A stretch of 64,000 nucleotides of DNA from Plazaster borealis (Eukaryota > Echinodermata > Asteroidea > Forcipulatida > Labidiasteridae): assembly GCA_021014325.1 (NCBI GenBank), contig CM037472.1, positions 8,122,001 to 8,186,000 of the forward strand, read 5' to 3'. The translations under genes were made by a program, and so were the position numbers. Positions 49,845 through 59,664 of the stretch are shown piece after piece. Numbering within the stretch: the stretch's first letter is position 1; every line of letters begins with the position of its first letter. The notes beneath the pieces were generated by a model. That model was not told the DNA's origin. It saw only the letters and a list, made by a program, of their open reading frames with translations, and did no database searches.

Positions 49845-52800
49845 CTGAAATAAACATTATAAAGATGTATGGGCCTTTTTAAAGACAACCTTCATTTTCA
49901 CAAATTAAAATGTTCATCAAAAGGGTTTGAGTGAATTAATTAAAGAAAAACTGTGTGATGCTTTGTTAGGGAGGGATTTGTGCATGTTCAACTGTGTTTT
50001 ATTTTGATTGCGGCAACCGAAAACAACACAAATATAGGTCTGTTTAATAAGTAAATCATCACACTCAAAGCAGTCGACGCGGCTACAACGTGTTCGAGCT
50101 GCTGGCATGCAATGGCGCCTTAGGCAGCCAGCCACATCAACCCATATCACAGAGCACAGCCAGAGATTTTCCCAGAGGGCCCGGAGAAAAACCATCGCGG
50201 TATTAGGAGAGAACCAACGCACAACTTTACTCAAATGGCCTTAGCCGGGTATCGAACCATCGCAGGGAAACATTGGTAAGAGGCGAGCTTAATGCACTAC
50301 GCCACATGCAACCCAAGAGTTGACTAATCAATCAATTTTTTTAGCCGCAGAGCAATTTATTGACTCATAAAAAGAGTCTTTATTTTAGTTTAAAGGTCTT
50401 GTACACTTTTGGTAACAGCTAAAAATCAGTCTCCACATTTTATGTGATTCAACATATGCATGAACAAACAAACCTGTGAAAGTTGGGCTCAATTGGTCAT
50501 CGAGATCACGAGAAAATAGTGAAAAGAGACTTCATGTGTTTTCTGTTTTTTCAAAATATCGCGCGTGATAAAAACATTACTGTTGTTTTACTCATTTCTC
50601 AGAAACGATAGCATTTTAGGCAGAAATATTTTAAGGAACCCTTTCTACCATTACTTACTTTAAATCATGTAAGTTATGTGTGAATCTGTGAACATTTGTG
50701 TTTTTCGATCTTACCAATAGTGTACAGGGCCTAAACAAAATTAATGGAAACGATAAGACAATAGGCTCTCTTTTCACGTGGACGTGGATGGGAATGTTGA
50801 AATAACTTTGTCCTTGCGAGTTTATACATAGTTTTGTACGTACCAAATATGTCACGAATGGTAACGGGACAACCTGGCTGCTCCTTCCCGCCATTTACAT
50901 AGAAATCCACATCACCAACCTGAAAATAAACCACGTGATCAAGATTTAAATATGAACGCCTGGGAGGATTCAAGGAGGTCTCATAAGGTCGTGGTCTGAC
51001 AAAATAGTTCATTTTAATTTAAGAAATTTGTCTTTCCCTGGAACTCTTTTAAAATATCAACAGTACATTTTCAAAGTTTTTTTGATATACCGCATTAAGA
51101 TTAAGACCAAATTTAGTCCGCCCTAAAACGTATTGTTGAGGGCGCTCTTCCAGAAAGGAAACATGTACGTTTTTTTTCAATGAACAGATTCTGTAAGTCA
51201 ACAATTTGGGAGCCATTTTGAAGGGTTCTTAAACTATTTTCCAATGTCCAGTTTTTGTTTTCTTGCTTTTAAACTTGAAGCTTTCACTGCAAGAGAGTGG
51301 TCCTCTGTTCCACAATAGGGGTTAGCAACAACCTCATTCCCATGAGTGAACGATCTCGCCACGGCATTTCCCCCAGTATGCCTTGCTAAGAGTACCGTCG
51401 GCGTGAGGGATATAGATACGGTGCGTTGCTAAATGAGAACGAGCTGGTTTAAATGAAACCTTTACTGTTTGGAAATAATAGAACTCTTAAGCCTTTTTTT
51501 AAAACTGGGATGTGAGTGACTTAATGTGCTCTTCGACTCTTCAAGTCAATAATGCTAAACTGAAAGGAGAAGGCCAGACGTCAGCATGCATGAATGAACA
51601 CAAAGCCCAACAATGGAGATTTTCAAATGCTAGGTGGCAGCAACCTTACCTGGTAAAAGTTGTGTAATCTCAAAAATGTGAACATGCCAAGACTTATAAG
51701 AAACTGAGGAAAAAATGCTTCGTGTCAACTTACTGCTTGTTCAATACCGAGACCAAGAAGTTCTGCGTCAGTGTGGATGACGTCAACAAAGAGGGCGTCT
51801 GTTGGATCGAGACGGCAGGCAGGATCATTCAGAGAAAAGTTCGGTCCTGCTGGGTCAAGTCCTGAGGTCAACAAAGCCATTTATTATACAAGCACACTGG
51901 GCAAGATAACTATAATCCATGGTATTTAGGATTTAAGGACATTATCGGGACAGATTATTTTTGTAATTATTAACTTAGGCTGACAGGTGTTGGAAGAGGG
52001 AAAAGGGCTTTGATTAGGGGAGGGGCAAAGATAAGTTTAAGGTGAGCATTAGTAAGCGTACATGTGATAGTTATGAAGATATTAATGTGATAATGTTATT
52101 TGGTTTATTATAATTTGGGGTAAAAGTTAACATCGACGATGAAATACGCCCTGATTTTGGACATTTGATAAATCTCTGTGTGTTATGTGATCATTCTGAA
52201 AAGGGGCACATTGCCTTCAAATCTCTCAAAATGTCGGTGTTTGGAATTGCTCCATACCCTGTTTAAAGAATTGTTCATGCACGATACAAAATTGCTGTAA
52301 TTAGTGAGCAGTGATTTAAAAAAACATAACGTTGCCTATGCCTGCAAATACAACCAGCGGAACACACGGTCCGCCATTTTGTGGCGTCAAAAATTTGGCT
52401 CCACAAAATATCGGATTATGTTCTGCCATGAAATTACACCAAAATCACACCATTTCAGGGAGGTTTTGTGTAAATCACTTTATTATTTCCATCCATAGGC
52501 CTTTATTTCAAAGCATGCGCTTTTTATAGCCCAAATCGCCCAAACCGAAGGCTATGTGCACCTTTAACGCTCTTAAGGCTGATTAACATTAAAGGGACAC
52601 GTTGCCTTGGATCGGGCGAGTTGGTCTATAAAAAGCATTTGTAACCGTTTGTTATAAAGTGCATATGGTTAGAAAGACGTTATAAAAGTAGAATACAATG
52701 ATCCACACAAATATGCCTCGAAATTGCGTGGTTTTCCTTTTACTTTGCGAACTAACACGGTCGGCCATTTTGTGGAGTAAAAATGTTGACTCCATAATAT

Positions 52801-55147
52801 ACAGTCGACTACATACCACTTATTCTGCCAATCCCAGGCTGGTAAGCTCCCGCATAGCCAGCAATATGGGACCCCAGACTAAATCCAACGAGATGCATAC
52901 TTGTAAATGCGGCGCCAGACTCTGTGTTTAAGAACTGGGCGAACTTTGCAACAACTCGACCGACTACGCGGATATTTTGTACCGCCTGGCCATACAGGTC
53001 TCTGGCCCCGCTGCCCCAGTCCACCAAAATTACATTCAGGTTTTCCTAGGTTTCAAGAGATGTTAAAAAATTATAATTATTACATGGATTCCGAGCGTTT
53101 AATTTGTACTAGCCAAATAACTTGAAGCACACACGGGTACATCTGTAATGATCGCTAATATTTTGAAACAGTTGCTGCATCGGGAGAGGTCGTTGGTTGT
53201 TTTTTTCACGAGGAAATTTCCTCTGTATTTATTGTCAACACTTTGATTTGTGTGTTCTCCATAGCCGTCTATAGGCCTATCTTGTAAATATTCCAACACA
53301 ATTGTGAAAGGCAATATAATAATATGAACATTTGGTTTGAACTCTGACACAAGGACAGTTGATACAATTTTTATGAAAACCAGTATCGAATAATGCCAAC
53401 ATTATGTTAATCATTTAATATTCATTTTTTGAAAATCATCAAGCATGTTCCCTTTAAAGAAAACTGAAAGGATTGCTAACAAATGAAACCTCACTGGCTC
53501 TTACTGACAGTTTCATTCCTCCGGAAAAACGAAATAGTCAAGAAATAGTCATTTGATGACACCAATTAATCTTTGCCTATTTCGAATGTGCCGCAATAAG
53601 TACATACGAACGTACTAAAATCCCTGAACCCCCCCCCAAGTTATAAAACAGATTTCAGTTAAAAGTGAAATTTTAACAAGATGTTTTTGTGTGGCGTGTT
53701 TATTGAAAACTATGGTTGGGTGAATATTGCTGCCTAAAAACAATACCATACACCTTTAATTTTCATGTTGCCATGTATGGGTACCTACTTTCTGAAGGAG
53801 TTTGTCTTTGAGAGTTTTCATCCAGTTCGATCTGGAACCCTTCTCGGAGTATCCATGGATGATAAACACTGTTTTTCTTAATGAACTGTATGTAGAGTAC
53901 ACCAGAGACGATGGATCTGTTCTGTCAATCTGTTTAACGGCAATGGTGAAAATAATATTTGAGAAATCACAAAGTATTTTTAACTGCATTGTATTCATTT
54001 AAATGTTTATACATTTAGGATTTGAAATTGTTGTATGGTATATAGGAGACCAATAATGGAAGTGGGTTTGCAGTAATACCATGACACAGAGAGAAAAATC
54101 TCTCTTTAAAGCTGTGATTGGTGGTGGTTCTGAAAAAAACCATCACAATTCCAAAGTGACATTTTATCCTTAGGTGTATGCAGCACAAGCAGCCAAATGG
54201 GCACGTCACTAATCATTGACATCACCAACCTCAACCCACCAGTACCAATACTCATGAGTGATGAGAAGCAGTCATAATGAATGACACAAGAGTGTCTTGA
54301 TCGGGATTCGAACCCACACTTCTGTCAGCAATCAAGACTTGTTCGAAGCACTAGACCGATCTGCTACGACTCAACAAACTCTGCCCCCTTTTCCATAAAG
54401 AACAAGTGGAAAATCTTATTGGGTTTATGACACAGTAATTCAACAAAATATTGTTGCCAAAGTTATCAACGCATTACCTTCATGTACAGCGATGGATTCA
54501 GGCGTGTGTACAAGAAGAACTCAGTGTTAATGTAGTCTGGAGTTTTGGGTGGAAATCGGAAGAAGACATCGTATGGTGCGTCATTTGAGAAACACCCCAG
54601 ATCGTCATAACAGATCTCTTCAGCAGAAGCTATTGTAGATGGAAAACAGGCATGGGATCAGTCTGAATTCAATTTAGTTCATTTCTATTTAATTGTTCAG
54701 CACTAACCGCGATGTTACATTTACCTTTACCCATCAGCTCTCACAAGCATACCAAAGCATTCGGAACCCGTTCTAAAATCTGAAAATCTACAAAAAATGA
54801 CTCCTTTCTCAGTTTATCACATAAAGCCTTGCAGACGTATAACTAAACTTTAAAACTACACGATTGCCTTCATGTAAAGTAATTTGAAATAAAACGCAAC
54901 ATACAAAGAAAAACACTCAAAGTGCCGGCTACTATGTGCCTATGTTGTTTTTATAAAGGTTTTATAAATGTTTAATTTTTATAAATGTTGTTTTTATAAA
55001 GGTCTTCGCAATGGGCGGGAAACGAAACAAAGGAAATTCTGGAGGTAAACCCCGACAAAATGATGATGAAAACAATGAGAGTATCTGTTAGATATTACCT
55101 GCGAGCCAACTCAGTACGCAGCAGGTGAACAGCATTAAAAGGCCCAT
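49600..55147 (-). CDS. Secreted pancreatic-lipase-superfamily enzyme 1 (phospholipase A1-like), 7 exons, complete
   Basis: Exons in transcript order: 55147-55099, 54629-54478, 53929-53789, 53045-52817, 51861-51734, 50919-50844 and 49844-49600. All have GT/AG sites and matching phases, giving 1020 nt and 339 aa. Residues 1-16 form a signal peptide ([16 protein letters not shown]), followed by [11 protein letters not shown], typical of the mature lipase N-terminus. TVFIIHGY is the oxyanion-hole strand. The triad is Ser170 (GFSLGSH), Asp193 (LDPAGP) and His268 (SCNH). The lid between Cys250 and Cys266 has only 15 residues, against about 23 in pancreatic lipase. The protein ends SQSPYCKF after the catalytic domain and lacks the PLAT/colipase-binding domain. 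Short lid and missing PLAT suggest phospholipase A1 or galactolipase rather than triglyceride lipase activity; this is inference. It is tandem with lipase 2. Confidence 0.93.
50394..50732. mobile_element. TTAA MITE (AGGCCCTGTACAC family), uninterrupted copy, 339 bp
   Basis: TTAA at 50390-50393, left end AGGTCTTGTACACTTTTGGT, right end in complement AGGCCCTGTACACTATTGGT. The right TTAA is decayed. It lies in lipase 1 intron 6. Confidence 0.8.
50844..50919 (-). CDS. Lipase 1 exon 6 (start of lid)
   Basis: 76 nt. It encodes [20 protein letters not shown] then IRDIF. FYxNGG..QPGC is the strand leading into the lid cysteine. Confidence 0.95.
51734..51861 (-). CDS. Lipase 1 exon 5 (catalytic aspartate)
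   Basis: 128 nt. It encodes [20 protein letters not shown], then [13 protein letters not shown] and LLGLGIEQA. The Asp of LDPAGP is the acid of the triad, and FVDVIHTD is a family hallmark. Confidence 0.95.
52330..52795. repeat. Two partial MITE-like repeats in lipase 1 intron 4
   Basis: Related segments CGGTCCGCCATTTTGTGGCG (52369) and CGGTCGGCCATTTTGTGGAG (52760). The second begins after TTAA with AGGGACACGTTGCCTTGG at about 52593. Confidence 0.6.
52817..53045 (-). CDS. Lipase 1 exon 4 (nucleophile serine)
   Basis: 229 nt. It encodes [18 protein letters not shown], then [14 protein letters not shown] and [21 protein letters not shown] is the G-x-S-x-G nucleophile elbow; the family usually has His where Phe stands. 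Confidence 0.95.
53789..53929 (-). CDS. Lipase 1 exon 3
   Basis: 141 nt, phase 0 at both ends. It encodes [16 protein letters not shown], then [20 protein letters not shown] and LKDKLLQK; the HG pair belongs to the oxyanion-hole strand. Confidence 0.95.
54165..54375 (-). repeat. SINE relative, minus strand, in lipase 1 intron 2
   Basis: Shares the tRNA-like complement CGGGATTCGAACCCACACTT and the ATGAGAAGCA..CATAATG block with 5640-5840. Confidence 0.55.
54478..54629 (-). CDS. Lipase 1 exon 2
   Basis: 152 nt with an acceptor ending caatag and a gtaatg donor. It encodes [20 protein letters not shown], then [20 protein letters not shown] and [18 protein letters not shown] matches the N-terminal disulfide of the lipase family. 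Confidence 0.93.
55099..55147 (-). CDS. Lipase 1 exon 1 (signal peptide)
   Basis: 49 nt: ATG at 55147, a hydrophobic leader of 16 codons plus one base, and a gtaata donor. The short exon coding only the leader suits a secreted digestive or haemolymph enzyme. Confidence 0.85.
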
Positions 55148-55299
55148 TCTGCTTGCGAGTTTACTCTCGTGTTACACTCAAACAGATTCGTGAAGTTGTT
55201 GGCGTTCTATTGCTTTTCCAAAAACTTCATCCGTTGCTTTATTATCATGCATCCGGGATTGTTTAAAAGTAGCTTAAAAATTATCATTTTTATCAACTG

Positions 55300-56090
55300 G
55301 TTATCATTAGAGTATACTAAAGGTTAGCATATAAGGTGGTTAGGTGGCCTTAAAGGGACATCATAAATTATTTGCGCATTAGCGTTAGCCTAATTGTTTA
55401 AGTATTCGGATTCAACTTTGAAGTAGGCCTATATTTTTTACTCAAACATAAATTAGTTTTTTTTTCACGTAGCAATTTGTGACGTCGTTTATTTTGACAT
55501 TATTTATTACTAGATAAACATAATTTATGATGTGCTGAAGTCCAAAAGAGCAGATTTACGGAGACATTCCACCAAACATTTCCGTTGTTGCTCACTCGCA
55601 GAGTCCGCTTTGCTGGCCACTGCTATCGTGCTGAAGACCAGGTCATACCTGATGTGTGGAGACTCCCATACCCTATTAGAAGAGGTAGATCTTTCAACTA
55701 TATACATTGACGTGATTGGCAGAGACACCGAATCTGAAATTGAGGACCTTCAAAACATGATAAGTTAAAAAAAATACTCCTGGTGTGACGTTGTGAACGG
55801 AATATCGATTGCGACATGAGATCTGCTGAATTTGTTGTCAAGAATTTGTTAAATTCTTGTGGTTTATTTTTGGTCATTATTGGCACAAACCTTCACAAAA
55901 AATAAACGAACGACGTTAAAAAAATATCAAGCAGTATGATGTACCTTCAGGGACACCATAGTTGAGCGGACACGATGAGCTAACGCGCAGACATTCAGTG
56001 CATACCCCATCCTCAATAAGTTGCTAATGGTGACCGTAACTCTATAAGAAATCTTCTTTAAGCGGAGCCTTGAAATTGAGTCCTGCTTGT
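55300..56090. other. Upstream of lipase 1, possible TIR-like ends
   Basis: GGTGGCCTTAAAGGGACATC at 55339-55358 and GTACCTTCAGGGACACCATA at 55941-55960 resemble the ends of the 47.1-kb element but match poorly. An ORF at 55532-55768 has no recognised family. Confidence 0.35.
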
Positions 56091-56480
56091 TAGGGCGTGT
56101 CGTGGCCGGGCGGTCTGGTGTACTGGACTCAAGCTCTGGTGTTTCTGATCAGCAGAGTGTTGGTTTGAGTCCTGGTCTTGACACTTGTGTCCTTAAGCAA
56201 GACACTTAACCATTATTGCTTCGTCCTTCGGATGTGACTTAAAGCCGTAGGTCCCGTGTATTGTTTAATGCAGGTAAAAGAACCCAGTTACACGTATGGC
56301 TAATAAGAGAAGGGGGTTCGCCCCGGTGTCTCTGGCAGTGGCTGCTGAATGCGCCGCAGTAGCTTGTAAACCCTTAGAAAGTGCTACGTAAATCGGTCTC
56401 ATAATTCAACATTTTCAAAGACTTGTCATAAAAATGTTTCTCTTCGTTCAAGCGCCTTGAGTTGGTAGCGCTATGTGACC
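56091..56480 (+). repeat. tRNA-derived SINE (family 2), plus strand
   Basis: Head GTGTCGTGGCCGGGCGGTCT with B-box GGTTTGAGTCC, then GACACTTAACCATTATTGCT, and a body ending CAAGCGCCTTGAGTTGG..GCGCTATGTGAC. It matches 9.1-9.6 kb. Confidence 0.75.
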
Positions 56481-57352
56481 CTATGTAGTTGCATTGTTTT
56501 GGGTCAGAATAGTTGTGTTAGAGGACTCGGTTTTCGTTGTATTTTGGTAGTGTCATGTAATTTATTCAGCAAATCTGCAAGTTACGGGGGAAGATATACA
56601 AGAGTTGACTCGTTCTGTACCAGAATGTGGATGACGGTAAAACTATATAAAAGAGTAGGCCTATACGCCGCCAACGGTATGTGATTTGAATTTGCATTCG
56701 GGATAGTGTATGTGATGATACAAATTGCAGCCAAATTTAGAGGGGGTACTATTCATATTGGTTAATGGGCAGCACATTGCTGTATTCTGATGTTATTTAA
56801 GTCTGATACTTTGCAACTTTGCAAGCTGCAACTGGTTAAAAACAAAACCCTCTAAAAACCGTTTAATCTGTGTAATACTATAAGCAAACTTCATGGGGGA
56901 TGACTTATCAATGGTCGTACGATCAACAATAATCTGTTGATACATACTTTAAATGTAAACACCGATTCCCTGTATTATTAAACAGTTTTTATCTTTATCC
57001 CCTGTATAAAGACATCCTCCTTTATAGTAGGACCAATCTTAAAGAAACATTACACTATACAAACCCTTCAAAATCACACAATTTCATTTTTATGCTCACC
57101 TTTATTAAACTATTCATTCGGTTTCCTTTCCTTTTCTCACAGTTTAACTGTTAATACCTAATACTTTAAAGGGCATGCCATTGTAGTCTCTAACACAGTA
57201 TTATTTTAATCCATTTGAGCAATTGTTTTTCTTTTAAAAGTAAGGGTTAACACAATGACAATCTTGTAAAACAACTTCAAATATCGAGTAATAAACCGCA
57301 AGGAAAACTAACTGGATAATTTTAATTAAATTATGGATGAACAAAAGAAATG

Positions 57353-57835
57353 TTAAAGACTAGCTTGAACGAAAACGGCAATGAATGATATTTGCTGAAA
57401 TTCATGTAAAATGTTTTCACTCAATAAGGAAAATTGAGTTTACATTGGATTAAACAGAATGTTATTATAAAAACCCCAATAATCTCTTTCAGAAAGATTC
57501 GCAAAAAACCCCGTTACGTCATCGCCCATGTTACGTCAAGTGTGGGATATGGGATCTATACATATGTATAGCCGCTTTGTTTCAACATGGGGGTATAACA
57601 AAGCAACATCCCACAAATTCCGTAAAAGTATACTGTCATTTTGACGCACGCCGTCAACGGCGGAAGTGTAGCTAGTTTTTTCAAAACCTTGAGGTTGGGG
57701 CCTTATATTTTGATCGATAATTATGAAAAATGCATAAATGTAAAATTATCAAAATTACAATTAAATGATAAACAAACAAATTACAAGTTTGAATAGCATT
57801 CTTGTTAACAATTTCTCGCTCAAGTAGCTGTTTAA
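57353..57835 (+). repeat. Dispersed ~480-bp repeat, copy 2
   Basis: Direct partner of 34861-35340. Immediately followed by a minus-strand SINE family 3 copy (57840-57975). Confidence 0.85.
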
Positions 57836-58210
57836 CTACAATTTGAACCTGCGACCTCCGGATTAACGTGCCGGTGCTCCATCAACTAGCCCTAATGTTG
57901 GCAGTCCCCCTATTTTGTCAATATCTTTGTTCGGGGTGCCAGTCAGAAGCCATTCAACCTGTAACTGCCGTAAACATCTTATTACCTTAGTTCGAATAGA
58001 TGTTTGCCCACAACCGTTAAGGCATATTTAAAATGTTTCCAAAATTGTCATTGTATTTCATTGTTCGTATTGAATGATGCTTCAATATACGCTACTTGTG
58101 TTCAATTAATATTGACGTAACAAAAGCGTTGAAGTAGGCTATATTCCTATAACTAAACGAAGCTTTCAAAAAATATAAATAAATGAATCAGTTGTTGGAC
58201 GTCAGTAACT

Positions 58211-58461
58211 GTCCATGTCCATCATAATGGTCCATGTCGATCACAGTGGTCCATTTCGATCAAAATGGTCCATGTTGATAATAATGGTCCATGTCGATCA
58301 TAATGGTCCACGTTGATCGTTATGGTCCCTGTCGATCATACTGATTCATGTTGATCATCATGGTCCATGATGATCATAATGGTCCATGTCGATCATAATG
58401 GTCCATGTCGATCATAATGGTCTATGTCGATCATAATGGTCCAGGTTGATCATAATGTTCC
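58211..58461 (+). repeat. 19-bp minisatellite, ~13 degenerate units
   Basis: Consensus ATGGTCCATGTCGATCATA repeated head to tail with substitutions and some indels. No unique spacers, so not a CRISPR. Confidence 0.92.
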
Positions 58462-59413
58462 TTAACACGTAACGCACGACTAATACAGGTGTAAAGAGGT
58501 ACATTTGGGGGCTTTCCACTCACCTAGGTCTCTCACTTTAAGAATAAGATTGCTATACAAGAGAAAGTAACGTAATTATATTTCAGGTTATAACTGATAG
58601 TGCGAGTCATTCGAAAAAACATAGCCTTTACACATTGCAATGTGTAACATTTGTATCAACAACGAACAAGATCCTTTTGAAATCAAGGACACTCTTGTTT
58701 ATAGGTTCACCCCCATTCATACACTCCTTGATGCGTTTTGTGTTTTCACCATAAAGATACTAGGTTGAGCATGAATACATTCCTGTACGTTACCCGGTTT
58801 AAGTCAAGTGATTGAGCCCTGACAAGACCTAAATGAACTTCAAGCCTTCGTGTCGGACAGCGGAAATGTCAAAGGTTAATAACACAAATTTACTAGTATT
58901 TTTTTCTTAATTAGGCGACGAATTTCGTTCAGTTTCCAAAGCTTTTAATGTATTTTACGATTAATAATTTAACTTCACTGCACGTCGTCCTCTTTGTTGA
59001 CGTCACTCATCCTTCCTGAACTAAACCCTTCGCGAGCAGGGTGTTGGGGTAGCCACTAGAGTGACGTCATGACTTGCGCAAATGAGACTGTGAGACTCGG
59101 GCAGACTACGGAATTTATTCAAATGCAGTCATTTGTAAGAACGAGCAGTTGTTAAACACCATGTGACACTATACCTGACAAAGTAGCTTTTTGCCCATCG
59201 CGAAAATTGGTACTGACCTATCATAGCAAAGGTCCCACATCACACGGCTTGAAATCTTGTTGTGGACGTTTGTACGCAATTTACCAATTGGGATTTGTGC
59301 ACGCGGCGGGAAAACGCGGTAACATGCGTAACATTGCGAATCCACTCTCAAGTTTCGTTAGAGGCCACGTCCCAGTTTTACGTTCAGCTTCTTAACTGTA
59401 AATGTGTTTATTT

Positions 59414-59664
59414 CTAAAGTTTACAATACGGCGACTGTGAGCCAGTCGCTAAGTAAAAAATGCCGGTTGATAGGGACAAATCGGCCCGGTAGCCCATTTT
59501 AGGACAAAGCATATTTAGCAGACCGCAGCTGGTGCATTTCCCGCTCTGGAAGTCATCCCAGCTTGTACATGGGTAGCCGATGGGGGCACACTGCGTCTCG
59601 TCCAGACTGTCGATGTAAAAGTCGATTACACGCATATGACTGCAGCTAATTTTGCCTGAATCCA
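59414..59664 (-). CDS. Lipase 2 exon 7 (catalytic histidine, C-terminus)
   Basis: 251 nt, acceptor catttacag, stop TAG at 59414-59416. It encodes [20 protein letters not shown], then [18 protein letters not shown] and a cysteine-rich end finishing SQSPYCKL. Confidence 0.95.

Noticed and set aside
58211..58461. Possible CRISPR-like repeat array
   Set aside because: Units are contiguous without unique spacers, and the genome is clearly eukaryotic.
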